Shown: positions 8,427 to 16,745 of the stretch, piece after piece
Layout of the letters: the number at the start of each line of letters is the position of its first letter
How positions within the stretch are numbered: the first letter of the stretch is position 1
Assembly (NCBI GenBank): GCA_903822545.1
Contig: CAIJPN010000094.1
Coordinates: forward strand, 1 to 33,499
Length of the DNA: 33,499 nucleotides
Reading direction: 5' to 3'
Source of the DNA: an uncultured Anaerolineae bacterium
GTDB taxonomy: Bacteria; Chloroflexota; Anaerolineae; Anaerolineales; Villigracilaceae
Program-made: the position numbers and the translations under genes
The notes under the pieces: generated by a model
The model's database searches: none
Told to the model about the DNA's origin: nothing
What the model saw: the letters and a program-made list of their open reading frames with translations, nothing else

Positions 8427-8703
8427 ATGTTGCTAACCATCATTCATTCCGGCTCCGGTCTTACAGATTACACCCTGCATCTTCACAATGCCCAGAAATG
8501 AACTGCTGGCGAGGCTAGCTGGTTTTGGCTGTAAATACGGTTATAGCATGGCCAAAAGGGCAGTTATATTCGATGTGGAAAAATTTGTTCCCAGGAACGA
8601 TTGCTCAAACCGGGAATATACCTGGAATTTCCAGGTTTTACTTTCACCCATCAGCGCTATGATCCGTTTTTCGCTATGGCTTGCAAATCAACAAATCGTA
8701 AAT
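8427..8703 (+). pseudogene. Possible decayed glycosyltransferase fragment
   Basis: From the ATG at 8427 a 24-codon frame reads MLLTIIHSGSGLTDYTLHL, which resembles the opening of GT4 glycosyltransferases (a Gly-rich acceptor loop after a short strand). It meets a stop at 8499. The same frame then has two further stops before a readable stretch around 8610-8700 (GIYLEFPGFTFTHQRYD). No intact frame with a domain is present. A 95-codon frame from 8488 overlaps the next gene and resembles nothing known. I read the region as a gene remnant left by turnover of the variable block, but the match is short and the call is tentative. Confidence 0.33.
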
Positions 8704-8716
8704 AGGATTTCATTCA

Positions 8717-9892
8717 ATGCGCATTGTCTATTACTCCTTGCCCAGTTTTTTAGATCTGGACTCCCATCAAGTTAAGGTTCTGAGCTCAAAAGTTGAATTA
8801 CACATTGTCATTGAAGTTTCCCCTTTCGCCTGGAAATACAACATTTTAGGATTGCCATTGCCTCCTTGGGGGCCAGGCTTTTATGATGCCCGGGATTTCC
8901 TAAGAGAAAATCTTCCAAAAGCAGCCATGAAATACTATGAAGGTGCCAGTGGTATTTATTTTTCTGTTTATCCATCCGGTTTCAAACTTTCAAGCTTGAA
9001 AACCTTGTGGTTAACCCAAAAGAAAATCGCAGATATCAATCCCGATATTTTACATTTTGATGGTGAGTCCATACGAGCAGCAAGCTGGAGCAGTCTTGTG
9101 AATATACCGTTGGTTTTGAATGTTCATGAGCCCAAAACCACCGCAGGTGTTTGGCAACAAGGATTAGGACTTGCCAAATCAATCTTAATCCCGAAGGCAA
9201 AGGTGATTATCACCCATAGTGATGAATGTATGCAAGATTTAATTAAATACTGGCATATTCCACCTGCAAGGATAAAAAAAATCCCGCTTGGGCCATTTGA
9301 TATTCTTAAAGCATGGGCTCAAAGTTTACCCGTTGAAGTCAGCAAAAAACGAAAAATGGTTTTTATGTGGGGCTGGCTCAACCAACGCAAAGGGGTTGAT
9401 ATCCTGGTTGATGCTGCCCCACTGATCGCCCAAGAAATTGCCGATGTGGATATTGTCATCGCAGGAAAACCATCCGGCGGGTACAATCCACCTGCGCCGA
9501 CACAATTGCCCAATAATGGATTTATGAACATAATAACCGGACACTTGAAATACAATGATCTGGCCAGGTTACTTTCTGATGCCACTATAACGACCATGCC
9601 ATATCGCCATGCCCGGCAAAGTGGTGTGATTCTCACTGCTTATGGTCTTAAAAAGCCAGTGGTAGCATCTGATATTAAAGCCCTGCGCGAACAAGTGAGG
9701 GATAACTATACTGGCCTCCTGGTGAAGCCAGAAGATCCAGTAGCACTAGCAAACGGAATAATTAGTTTACTGAAAAACGATCAACTTATCGCTGAAATGA
9801 GCAAAAATATAAACACATTTTGTGAAGAAAACATATCATGGGACGCATTCGGCGCTCAAGTTAATGATGTTTATACCAGTATGTTACGTTAA
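8717..9892 (+). CDS. GT4-type glycosyltransferase
   Basis: GT-B fold glycosyltransferase, 391 residues. The C-terminal Rossmann domain starts with FMWGWLNQRKGVDIL (216-230). The donor-binding area reads MPYRHARQSGVILTAYGLKKPVVAS (about 294-318), where the usual first Glu of the E-x7-E motif is not obvious, so donor binding differs from standard GT4 enzymes. The N-terminal domain has ILHFDGES and LVLNVHEPK, typical for the acceptor side. AGGA nine bases upstream supports the ATG at 8717. No signal peptide. The next gene begins within a dozen bases, so both are probably one operon. Substrates unknown. Confidence 0.83.
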   Translation: MRIVYYSLPSFLDLDSHQVKVLSSKVELHIVIEVSPFAWKYNILGLPLPPWGPGFYDARDFLRENLPKAAMKYYEGASGIYFSVYPSGFKLSSLKTLWLTQKKIADINPDILHFDGESIRAASWSSLVNIPLVLNVHEPKTTAGVWQQGLGLAKSILIPKAKVIITHSDECMQDLIKYWHIPPARIKKIPLGPFDILKAWAQSLPVEVSKKRKMVFMWGWLNQRKGVDILVDAAPLIAQEIADVDIVIAGKPSGGYNPPAPTQLPNNGFMNIITGHLKYNDLARLLSDATITTMPYRHARQSGVILTAYGLKKPVVASDIKALREQVRDNYTGLLVKPEDPVALANGIISLLKNDQLIAEMSKNINTFCEENISWDAFGAQVNDVYTSMLR

Positions 9893-9903
9893 GGATGCCA
9901 AGT

Positions 9904-11049
9904 ATGCTTAGATTGGCTATGATCCGCACCGCATCCAACCCCGTAAATCGGGATTACTATAATTCGCAAGAAATAGGCCTGGCCAAGGCCTTGGCGACCA
10001 AAGGTGTGCAGACACATATTTTTACTGCGGCATTAGGGGTAAATGTTCCAAAACAATATGCTTTACCCCATTACGAGAACTATATCACCATCACAGAGTG
10101 GCCCGTCTGGAAAAATATTTATCATAATCAATGTCTGTTACAACCAATCGAGAATGAATTACGCAAAAACCATTATGATTTAATCCAGCTTCATGACAGC
10201 CAGTCAGTTGGAACGGTGCAGGTAGCCAATTACATAAAACACCTAAAAACCCCGAGCATCCTATACCAGGGAGTATATTTTCACCCGAACAGGGTAAAAA
10301 AAATCGGACAAATCCTGTTTGAGCAAATCGGGAAAACCAGAATCCAGCAAGTTATTCGATCTTGTATTGCAAAAACAAAACAAGCGGGGGAGTATCTACA
10401 TTTTTTTGGTTACCCTAACATCGAGATTTTACCTGTAGGGCTGGAAATAGACACCATTGATTCGAATGAAAAAGTAATTGATATTCGTAGCAAATACCAG
10501 CTTGACAGAGAAAGCATTTTACTGCTTTATATTGGTAGAGTGGAGAAAAGGCGCAATCCCAAATTTATACTGGATATATGCTTCGCATTAAAAAATGCAG
10601 GGACCAAATGTTCGTTAGTCATGGTGGGAGAAGGCCCATTAACAACTGCTGTTAAATCCTATGCGAGCTACTTGGGACTTAACGAAAATATTATCTTTGT
10701 AAATAAGGTTCATCAAAAAGAAATAGCATCTTACTATTTATCTGCTGACATATTAATCCATCCCAGCGAGCATGAAATTTTTGGGATGGTTTTTTTAGAA
10801 GCTTTTCATTTTGGCCTGCCGATTATAGCCTTACGCAGCCCGGGGGCAGAAACAATTATCGACCACAACATAAACGGCTTTTTGATGGATAATCTGAACA
10901 CACAATTATGGATTGATGTTATTAGTAAAATAAATACCGGCGGACTGTTAAAAAATATGAAAACGAATTGTCAAAAAAAAGCCAGTGATTTTGAATGGGC
11001 GAATTTAAAAGAAAAATATTTAGCACATTATCAAAGGGCTCTAGCTTAG
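9904..11049 (+). CDS. GT4-type glycosyltransferase
   Basis: Retaining GT4 glycosyltransferase of about 381 residues. LLYIGRVEKRRNP opens the nucleotide-sugar domain, and EHEIFGMVFLEAFHFGLPIIA near residues 294-314 contains the complete E-x7-E donor motif. GLEID after the linker matches the usual PNG(V/I)D position. Two in-frame ATGs exist. The one at 9895 directly abuts the AAGG ribosome site, while the one at 9904 has nine bases of spacing, so I prefer 9904. The product follows the preceding GT4 gene with no real gap. AT-rich, part of the 7.0-11.7 kb low-G+C block. It presumably adds one sugar of the repeat unit. Confidence 0.86.
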   Translation: MLRLAMIRTASNPVNRDYYNSQEIGLAKALATKGVQTHIFTAALGVNVPKQYALPHYENYITITEWPVWKNIYHNQCLLQPIENELRKNHYDLIQLHDSQSVGTVQVANYIKHLKTPSILYQGVYFHPNRVKKIGQILFEQIGKTRIQQVIRSCIAKTKQAGEYLHFFGYPNIEILPVGLEIDTIDSNEKVIDIRSKYQLDRESILLLYIGRVEKRRNPKFILDICFALKNAGTKCSLVMVGEGPLTTAVKSYASYLGLNENIIFVNKVHQKEIASYYLSADILIHPSEHEIFGMVFLEAFHFGLPIIALRSPGAETIIDHNINGFLMDNLNTQLWIDVISKINTGGLLKNMKTNCQKKASDFEWANLKEKYLAHYQRALA

Positions 11050-11109
11050 GTATGACCGAGGCATCCGAACAACGCACAAACCACAAAACTGTCTTTGGAG
11101 GTAAACCCA

Positions 11110-11733
11110 ATGATTGATTACAGAAGACAATTTCAACCAACCACTCCACTATCAGCATCCATGCAGCACATTCTTAATCAAATCCCAAGTGAAAAACTAT
11201 GGCTAGATTTGGGCTGTGGCAGTGGTGGACAATTGGCACACCTGACCCGCGCAGTGGGTTTGGATGTATCCTTTAGCAATTTATCATATTGCAAACCGAT
11301 CAATCAGCCGTTAGCCTGCTCCGATATAGAAACAACCTTACCGTTCAATAAGGGATCATTTGATGTGGTTATGATTTCTCATGTATTGGAACATGTCAGG
11401 AGTCCACTTGAGTTATGTATCGAAGCATATCGCATTCTAAAAACCGGGGGAATTCTTATTATTGGGCTTCCAATAGAAATTTCTTTATTCCGGGTGATTG
11501 CCCACGATCACTATTTTTATGGACACCCAGGGCATATTTATGCTTTTTCGCCAACTGGATTAAAACGATTGGTCGAGTTGGCCGGTTTCCAGGTAGACAA
11601 GTTGGAATTTGACATTCCCCTGGCCCGGAAACCTAAATTTAACTCACTTCAAACCATTGGGAATAAGCTCGTACCAGAATGGTTGCTGGCAATGACTTGT
11701 GCGAACCAATGGATTCTAGCAAAGAAAATATGA
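11110..11733 (+). CDS. Class I SAM-dependent methyltransferase (Methyltransf_11-like)
   Basis: Small methyltransferase of 207 residues. LWLDLGCGSGGQL (30-42) is motif I, LDVS (51-54) the acidic position, and FDVVMISHVLEHV (about 82-94) motif IV. The C-terminal HDHYFYGHPGHIYAFSP is common in methyltransferases of polysaccharide clusters. The ATG at 11110 has a strong GGAGG at 11097-11101, eight bases upstream, which fixes the start; a TTG at 11095 overlaps that site and is rejected. The stop overlaps the ATG of the next gene (ATGA), so the two are translationally coupled. Likely role is methylation of a sugar during assembly or chain capping; the substrate is not visible. Confidence 0.83.
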   Translation: MIDYRRQFQPTTPLSASMQHILNQIPSEKLWLDLGCGSGGQLAHLTRAVGLDVSFSNLSYCKPINQPLACSDIETTLPFNKGSFDVVMISHVLEHVRSPLELCIEAYRILKTGGILIIGLPIEISLFRVIAHDHYFYGHPGHIYAFSPTGLKRLVELAGFQVDKLEFDIPLARKPKFNSLQTIGNKLVPEWLLAMTCANQWILAKKI

Positions 11734-12959
11734 AAATCCTTCTCGTCAACACCCGCCACTACCCTGGCGGCGGCGATAGCCACTATACCTTCAATCTGGC
11801 CGGGCTGTTGCGCAGTCACGGACACGAAGTATTTTTTTTTGCCATGCAGGGCGAAAATAACCTGCCTGACCCTAATTCGGATTTATTTGTATCGTATATT
11901 GATTATCGTGCCCTGAACCAGCGCAAAAACCCATTGACGGCCATCCAGGTGCTCACCCGCTCGGTCTATTCCAGCGAAGCGCGCCGCAAATTTGCCCAGT
12001 TGGTAGAACGAGTTAAACCCGATATCATTCACCTGCAAAGCATTCATGCCCATATTACCCCATCTGTTATCATTGAAGCAAAAAAGCGTAGTATACCGGT
12101 GGTGTGGACGTTACATGATTACAAAACAATCTGCCCTAATTCTGCCTGTTTAATTGACAAAACCGGCGAACTATGCGAAGCCTGTAAAGGGGGTCGTTTC
12201 TGGCAGGCAGCGGTGAAGCGATGCAAAAAAGATTCAGTACTGGCAAGCGGTGTAGCCAGTTTGGAAGCATATGTTCATTATTTCTTGAACATTCAATCAA
12301 AAGTGGATGCGTTTTTATCGCCTTCATTATTTCTACAAAAGCGTTTAATAGCAAACGGTTTTCCCGCTCACAAAATTCAGCACACCCCCCTCTTTTTGCC
12401 ACCCAGCATGTTTGAGCAATCAAAAGAAGATAAGGGTTATTTTTTGTTTATGAGCCGATTGGAAAAACTAAAGGGTGTTAATATTTTGGCAGAAGCTGCT
12501 AAAATAGCAAGCAACATAGAAATAGTAGTTGTAGGTAGGGGGGATGATAACATTGTGGCTCAAATCCCAACTTTGTTTCCATCTAACCTTCGTTACCTGG
12601 GTTTTCAAACCGGCCAGGAATTATCCAAACTAATCCGTGAATCCAGGGCTATTTTAGTACCATCACAATGGTATGAAAATCAACCCTTTAGCATTTTAGA
12701 GGCTTTTGCTCACGGGAAACCTGTTATTGCAACCCAGCTCGGAGGAATGACAGAATTGGTTGGAGAAGATAGAGGCTTACTCATTCCATTGGGAGATTTT
12801 TCAGCGCTAGCAGATGCTATTAAAGAGTTGGCACACAATAAGCTAAAAGCCCACCAGCTTGGTGCAAATGCTTTCGAATATGTAAAAGCCCACCACTCTC
12901 CAAATTCTCATTATGAAAAATTGGAGTATATTTACACAAGGCTAATTGCATCAACATAA
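11730..12959 (+). CDS. GT4-type glycosyltransferase with Cys motif (mosaic composition)
   Basis: GT4 glycosyltransferase, 409 residues from the ATG at 11730, which overlaps the previous stop as ATGA; an upstream in-frame start at 11679 lies within the methyltransferase and is rejected. The opening ILLVNTRHYPGGGDSHYTF has the acceptor-side Gly loop. HDYKTICPNSAC (129-140) followed by CEAC (149-152) and Cys165 is the cysteine cluster seen in a GT4 subgroup. MSRLEKLKGVNILAEA starts the donor domain, and YENQPFSILEAFAHGKPVIA gives the E-x7-E motif. The first 300 bases or so are G+C-rich (11761-11820: 38 of 60) while the donor half is AT-rich (12481-12540: 22 of 60), as in the GT2 gene at 6655. 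This suggests a recombinant joint between acceptor and donor domains. Confidence 0.86.
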   Translation: MKILLVNTRHYPGGGDSHYTFNLAGLLRSHGHEVFFFAMQGENNLPDPNSDLFVSYIDYRALNQRKNPLTAIQVLTRSVYSSEARRKFAQLVERVKPDIIHLQSIHAHITPSVIIEAKKRSIPVVWTLHDYKTICPNSACLIDKTGELCEACKGGRFWQAAVKRCKKDSVLASGVASLEAYVHYFLNIQSKVDAFLSPSLFLQKRLIANGFPAHKIQHTPLFLPPSMFEQSKEDKGYFLFMSRLEKLKGVNILAEAAKIASNIEIVVVGRGDDNIVAQIPTLFPSNLRYLGFQTGQELSKLIRESRAILVPSQWYENQPFSILEAFAHGKPVIATQLGGMTELVGEDRGLLIPLGDFSALADAIKELAHNKLKAHQLGANAFEYVKAHHSPNSHYEKLEYIYTRLIAST

Positions 12960-12979
12960 GAATGCCGGAGAATTTTTAG

Positions 12980-13693
12980 ATGTCCCAACAGTCCTTCATT
13001 CGTTCCATCACCGAAAAGCTATATCGTGTGATAAAAAGAGAAAAATACACCATCCCTGAATGGGTTCCAGGGGATGCTTTGGCATATGAATTATCCACCC
13101 GTATGTGGATGTTCCTGCGAGGATGCTTATACCGTTTTTCTTTTTCCAAGGTCAAAGGACTCTTTTTTATGGGGCATCAAGTTCGCATCCGTTCTGCAAA
13201 AAGAATTCAATTAGGGAAAAATGTATCTTTGCATGATCATGTTTACTTGGATGGGTTATGCCAGGATGGAGTTACTATTGGAGACAATTTCACATTAAGA
13301 GAAGGTTCAATTATTGAGTCTACAGGTGTTCTAAGTGCCCCAGGAATTGGCCTGATAATTGGCAACAATGTAGGCATCTCCCAGCATGCGTTTATTGGAG
13401 TGCGTGGAAAAATTAGCATAGGGGATAATGTGATTATTGGGCCGTATGTTAAAATCTATGCTGCCAACCACAATTTTGATAACCCAGACCAATTAATCCG
13501 CGAGCAAGGAGAAAGCCGACAAGGAATAACAATAGGAAATGATTGCTGGCTTGGGGCAGGATGCACAATTCTCGATGGAGTACATATTGGAGAAGGAGCA
13601 GTAATTGCAGCCGGGAGTGTGGTCACCAAAAACGTGCATCCTTACACCGTGGTTGGGGGCATACCTGCAAAGGTTTTGAAAGAAAGGAAATAG
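12980..13693 (+). CDS. Left-handed beta-helix O-acetyltransferase (WbbJ/Maa-like)
   Basis: Hexapeptide acyltransferase of 237 residues that probably acetylates a sugar of the polysaccharide using acetyl-CoA. Residues from about 70 to 230 carry hexapeptide repeats (VTIGDNFTLREGSII, IIGNNVGISQHAFIG, ISIGDNVIIGPYVKI). YAANHNFDNP holds the conserved catalytic-type His. ITIGNDCWLGAGCTILDGVHIGEGAVIAAGSVVTK and GGIPAKVLK are the usual C-terminal coil. The N-terminal 70 residues have a Trp/Phe-rich segment (MWMFLRGCLYRF) that may sit at the membrane surface but is short for a span. CGGAG ten bases upstream of the ATG supports the start. The next gene encodes a second acyltransferase, so two acetylation sites per repeat unit are possible. 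Confidence 0.84.
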   Translation: MSQQSFIRSITEKLYRVIKREKYTIPEWVPGDALAYELSTRMWMFLRGCLYRFSFSKVKGLFFMGHQVRIRSAKRIQLGKNVSLHDHVYLDGLCQDGVTIGDNFTLREGSIIESTGVLSAPGIGLIIGNNVGISQHAFIGVRGKISIGDNVIIGPYVKIYAANHNFDNPDQLIREQGESRQGITIGNDCWLGAGCTILDGVHIGEGAVIAAGSVVTKNVHPYTVVGGIPAKVLKERK

Positions 13694-13717
13694 CCATTCT
13701 ATCAAAATAATAACAAC

Positions 13718-14347
13718 ATGAACTTATTAAAAACAATTTACCTTGACTATCGTCGTTTTTGTGTGTCTGAGCAGAAAGACCCTATTCGGGTGATTTTTTT
13801 GACCCAGGGATTTTGGGCTGTTTTTTGGTATCGATTGGCTCATGCGGTATATTACAATTTTCGCTTCCCGGTCTTGCGGCAAGTATTAATGGCGTTTTTA
13901 TATGTTATGCAAAAAATGATGGAAATCCTGACGGGTGTATATTTACCTGCCAGGTGTACAGTTGGGGAAGGCCTGTTCATTGGGCATTTTGGCAATATCA
14001 TCATCAATATTGATGCTGTAATAGGGAAAAACTGCAATATTTCACAGGGAATGACAATCGGTATAACGCATGGGGGCAAGTATCCTGGTGTGCCAGTGAT
14101 TGGAGATAGGGTCTATATTGGCCCCAATGCGATTATTATTGGCGGCATTGAAGTTGGATGTGATGCAGCCATTGGAGCTGGTGCAATCGTAACCAAACCT
14201 GTACCTCCGCGCGCCATCGTAATAGGAAACCCATCAAAAATTATTTCTTATAAAGGAAGTTTTGAGTACATTCATTATGATGGAATGCAAGAGGATACTG
14301 AACGTAGTGCGTCAAAATTATTGGCAGAAACACCTAATACACAATAA
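13718..14347 (+). CDS. Serine acetyltransferase-like hexapeptide acyltransferase
   Basis: Acyltransferase of 209 residues related to CysE-type serine acetyltransferases. Helical N-terminus (1-70) with hydrophobic FWAVFWYRLAHAVYYNFRFP, then hexapeptide repeats: LFIGHFGNIIINIDAVIGKNCNISQG, TIGITHGGKYPGVPVIGD (His of THGG in the active-site position) and VYIGPNAIIIGG. Although the family name implies cysteine synthesis, copies of this shape in polysaccharide clusters are usually taken as sugar acetyltransferases, and location next to another hexapeptide enzyme favours that. No clear ribosome site is visible. This is the last AT-rich gene; composition changes sharply after its stop (14281-14340 has 24 of 60 G or C, 14401-14460 has 36 of 60). 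Confidence 0.8.
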   Translation: MNLLKTIYLDYRRFCVSEQKDPIRVIFLTQGFWAVFWYRLAHAVYYNFRFPVLRQVLMAFLYVMQKMMEILTGVYLPARCTVGEGLFIGHFGNIIINIDAVIGKNCNISQGMTIGITHGGKYPGVPVIGDRVYIGPNAIIIGGIEVGCDAAIGAGAIVTKPVPPRAIVIGNPSKIISYKGSFEYIHYDGMQEDTERSASKLLAETPNTQ

Positions 14348-14368
14348 AACAATATCGGAGTCATAATC

Positions 14369-15502
14369 ATGGATCTTACCGTTATTTCCACCTACCGCTG
14401 CAACTCGCGCTGTTCCACCTGCAATATCTGGATGCACCCCACCCGCCCGGCGGATGAAATTGGGCTGGATGTGATCGAAAAAATCCCATCGGGCATTGAT
14501 AACCTGAACATCACCGGCGGCGAACCCACCATTCGCAACGACCTGGCCGAGATTGTGGATATCCTGCACCCCAAAGCCCGCAAGCTGGAGATCAGTTCCA
14601 ACGGCATGCACCCGCAGCGGCTGGAACCCATCATCAAGAAATATCCCGATATCAAAGTGCGCTTCTCGCTGGAAGGCACCGACAAAGTCAACGATACCAT
14701 TCGCGGCGAAGAGAACGGCTTCCAGACCAAAGTCAATGGGCTGCGGCGGCTGAAAGAACTGGGCGGCTGCGACCTGGGCTTTGCCATGGTCATCCAGGAT
14801 GACAATATAAAAGATTTGCCCTTCGTTTATGAGTTAACCCAAAAAATGGGCGTGGAGCTGGCCACCTCGGCCCTGCACAACGGCTTCCAATTCCACAAAA
14901 ACGATAATTTCCCGTATGACCGGCTGAAAGTAGCGCATGGCATCGAATACCTGATCACCGAAATGCTCAAGACCAACTCGGTGAAGAACTGGTTCCGGGC
15001 CTATCTCAACCTGGGGTTAATGGAAAAGGTGCTCGGCAACGACCGCTTGATCCCGTGCACCGCCGCCACCGATTTTGTGTTTGTTGACCCGTGGAGCGAT
15101 GTCTACGCCTGCAATGTGCGCAACGATCTGTTGATCGGCAACCTGAAGCAGCAATCCTGGCAGGAAGTGTACCAGGGCGAACGCGCAGCGCAAATCCGCA
15201 GCCAGGTGGCGGCCTGCCAGCAAAACTGCTGGATGGTCGGCTCGGCGCGCACGGCCATGCGTCACCCGGTTTTCACCAAACTGCCCAAACCCAAGCCTTT
15301 CTTTTGGGTGCTGCAAAACAAAGCCCGGGTGATGCTCAGCCTGCCCATCCCGTTTGAAAAATATGTCAATTTCAGCGGTGGGGCCAAACATCCCGCCGGG
15401 AACAAACGCCAGTATCACCTGGAAAGCGCCGGGGTCAAGCGCAAGCTCCATTCCGAAGAAAAAGCGCATTATGATGCGTTTGGCGAGTTTTTCAACCGGT
15501 AA
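14369..15502 (+). CDS. Radical SAM protein with SPASM-like C-terminal cysteines
   Basis: Radical SAM enzyme of 377 residues. The 4Fe-4S cluster motif is C-x3-C-x2-C at Cys11, Cys15 and Cys18 (TYRCNSRCSTCNIW), followed by ITGGEP (48-53, SAM binding) and ISSNGM (75-80). A second group of cysteines, Cys230, Cys248, Cys283 and Cys287, is laid out like a reduced SPASM/twitch auxiliary-cluster domain. Sequence after 300 is basic and not recognised. CGGAG nine bases upstream fits the ATG at 14369. It is the first gene of the G+C-rich core part and precedes a glycosyltransferase gene. Function is unknown; radical chemistry on a sugar or a lipid-linked intermediate is a guess from context, and peptide modification is the main alternative, though I see no precursor peptide gene nearby. 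Confidence 0.8.
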   Translation: MDLTVISTYRCNSRCSTCNIWMHPTRPADEIGLDVIEKIPSGIDNLNITGGEPTIRNDLAEIVDILHPKARKLEISSNGMHPQRLEPIIKKYPDIKVRFSLEGTDKVNDTIRGEENGFQTKVNGLRRLKELGGCDLGFAMVIQDDNIKDLPFVYELTQKMGVELATSALHNGFQFHKNDNFPYDRLKVAHGIEYLITEMLKTNSVKNWFRAYLNLGLMEKVLGNDRLIPCTAATDFVFVDPWSDVYACNVRNDLLIGNLKQQSWQEVYQGERAAQIRSQVAACQQNCWMVGSARTAMRHPVFTKLPKPKPFFWVLQNKARVMLSLPIPFEKYVNFSGGAKHPAGNKRQYHLESAGVKRKLHSEEKAHYDAFGEFFNR

Positions 15503-15507
15503 ACCAG

Positions 15508-15533
15508 TAATGCAACTCTATAGCGTTGCATTA
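15508..15533. promoter_or_regulatory. Perfect 9-bp hairpin before glycosyltransferase gene
   Basis: taatgcaac (15508-15516) and gttgcatta (15525-15533) form a perfect nine-pair stem with an eight-base loop, between the radical SAM stop and the next gene's ribosome site (AAAAGG, 15535-15540). There is no T-run after the stem, so it does not look like an intrinsic terminator. It could be an operator or an mRNA structure affecting translation of the next gene. Confidence 0.5.
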
Positions 15534-15547
15534 CAAAAGGATGCAAT

Positions 15548-16636
15548 ATGAAAATCGCCATGTTTGGCATTAAAGGTGTGCCGGTTCCAGCCGGGGCAGA
15601 GAATGTGGCCGAGCAAATCGGCGCGCGGCTGGCACAGCGCGGCCACCAGGTGACGTTGTATGTGCGCCCGCACTATACCCCCGCCAGCCTGAAAGAGCAT
15701 AAAGGCATGCGGCTGGTACACCTGCCTTCCATCCCCACCAAAAACCTGGATGCCATCACTCACAGCTTGCTGGCCTGCCTGGCCGCCACGGCCTCAGATG
15801 CAGAGGTTGTCCACATCCACTCCACCGGGAATTCGGTTTTTGCCGGGCTGCCGAGGCTTTTTGGCAAAAAAACGGTTGTCCAAAGCCACGGGCTGGATTG
15901 GCAGCGCGCCAAATGGGGGTGGTTTGCCAGGCTTTACCTGCGGCTGAGCGATTACTCCACAGTGCATTTCCCAGATGCAACCACGGCCGTCAGCCAGAAA
16001 ATGACCCGTTATTACCAGGATATGAGCAAACGCCCGGTGACCTACATACCCAATGGAATTGCTCCCAGCGAACCATGCCAACCAGGCCTGATGCACCAAT
16101 TGGGGCTGCGCGGCAACGACTATATCTTCCTGGCAGCGCGCTTTGTGCCCGAAAAAGGCATCCATTACCTGATCGAGGCCTATAAACAGCTTGAGACCGA
16201 TAAAAAACTCGTCCTGGCAGGCGCTGGCAGCTATGGTGATGCGTATGCCACCCGCTTGCTGGCCCATGCCAGTGAAAAGATCATCTTCCCCGGGTTTGTG
16301 CAGGGGCAGTTGTTCGAGGAACTGATCAGCAATGCAGCCTTTTATGTGCTGCCATCGGAGATTGAGGGGCTTTCGCTGGGGCTGCTGGAGGCCATGAGCT
16401 ATGGCAATTGTGTGCTGGTAAGCGACATCGAAGAAAACCTGGAGGTAGTGGGAGACTCAGGCTGCACATTCCGCGCCGGAGATGTGGCCGACCTGCGCGA
16501 CAAACTCCAGCACCTGTTAGCCAATCCGGGCGAAGTGCAGGCCTACCGGCAGCGCGCCAAAAACCATACGCGCCAGCATTTCAACTGGGAAATGGTGACA
16601 GACCAGTTTGAATCGCTTTACCGGTCAATCAGGTAA
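15548..16636 (+). CDS. GT4-type glycosyltransferase
   Basis: GT4 glycosyltransferase of 362 residues. IAMFGIKGVPVPAGAENVAEQIG is the acceptor-side opening; the GVPxxxGG-like loop recalls the DUF1972/rhamnosyltransferase group. YIPNGI at about 166-171 is the interdomain linker, FLAARFVPEKGIHYLIEAY the donor-domain start, and LPSEIEGLSLGLLEAMSYGNCVLVS holds the E-x7-E motif. AAAAGG seven bases upstream of the ATG supports the start. It lies between the radical SAM gene and the priming transferase and shares their high G+C. It may add the second sugar after the priming step, a role often played by the conserved glycosyltransferase next to a WbaP-type gene, but this is inference. A 602-base non-coding region rich in repeats follows. 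Confidence 0.87.
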   Translation: MKIAMFGIKGVPVPAGAENVAEQIGARLAQRGHQVTLYVRPHYTPASLKEHKGMRLVHLPSIPTKNLDAITHSLLACLAATASDAEVVHIHSTGNSVFAGLPRLFGKKTVVQSHGLDWQRAKWGWFARLYLRLSDYSTVHFPDATTAVSQKMTRYYQDMSKRPVTYIPNGIAPSEPCQPGLMHQLGLRGNDYIFLAARFVPEKGIHYLIEAYKQLETDKKLVLAGAGSYGDAYATRLLAHASEKIIFPGFVQGQLFEELISNAAFYVLPSEIEGLSLGLLEAMSYGNCVLVSDIEENLEVVGDSGCTFRAGDVADLRDKLQHLLANPGEVQAYRQRAKNHTRQHFNWEMVTDQFESLYRSIR

Positions 16637-16745
16637 TTTACTCGAGAAAAACGGGGGAAAGAACCAACCCCATTGCAAGGATTTTGAAGTAGACTAAGGG
16701 TACTCCATAAGGAAGAAAACCTCGTTCCAGCAGCATCCTGTTATT

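Noticed and set aside
8488-8775. 95-codon + strand frame overlapping the GT4 gene start
   Set aside because: It overlaps the next gene by 59 bases, resembles nothing known and lies in what looks like a decayed gene.
13718-14347. CysE, serine acetyltransferase of cysteine synthesis
   Set aside because: Motifs fit the family, but the gene sits among polysaccharide genes next to another hexapeptide acyltransferase with no cysteine synthase nearby, so a sugar acetyltransferase is more likely.
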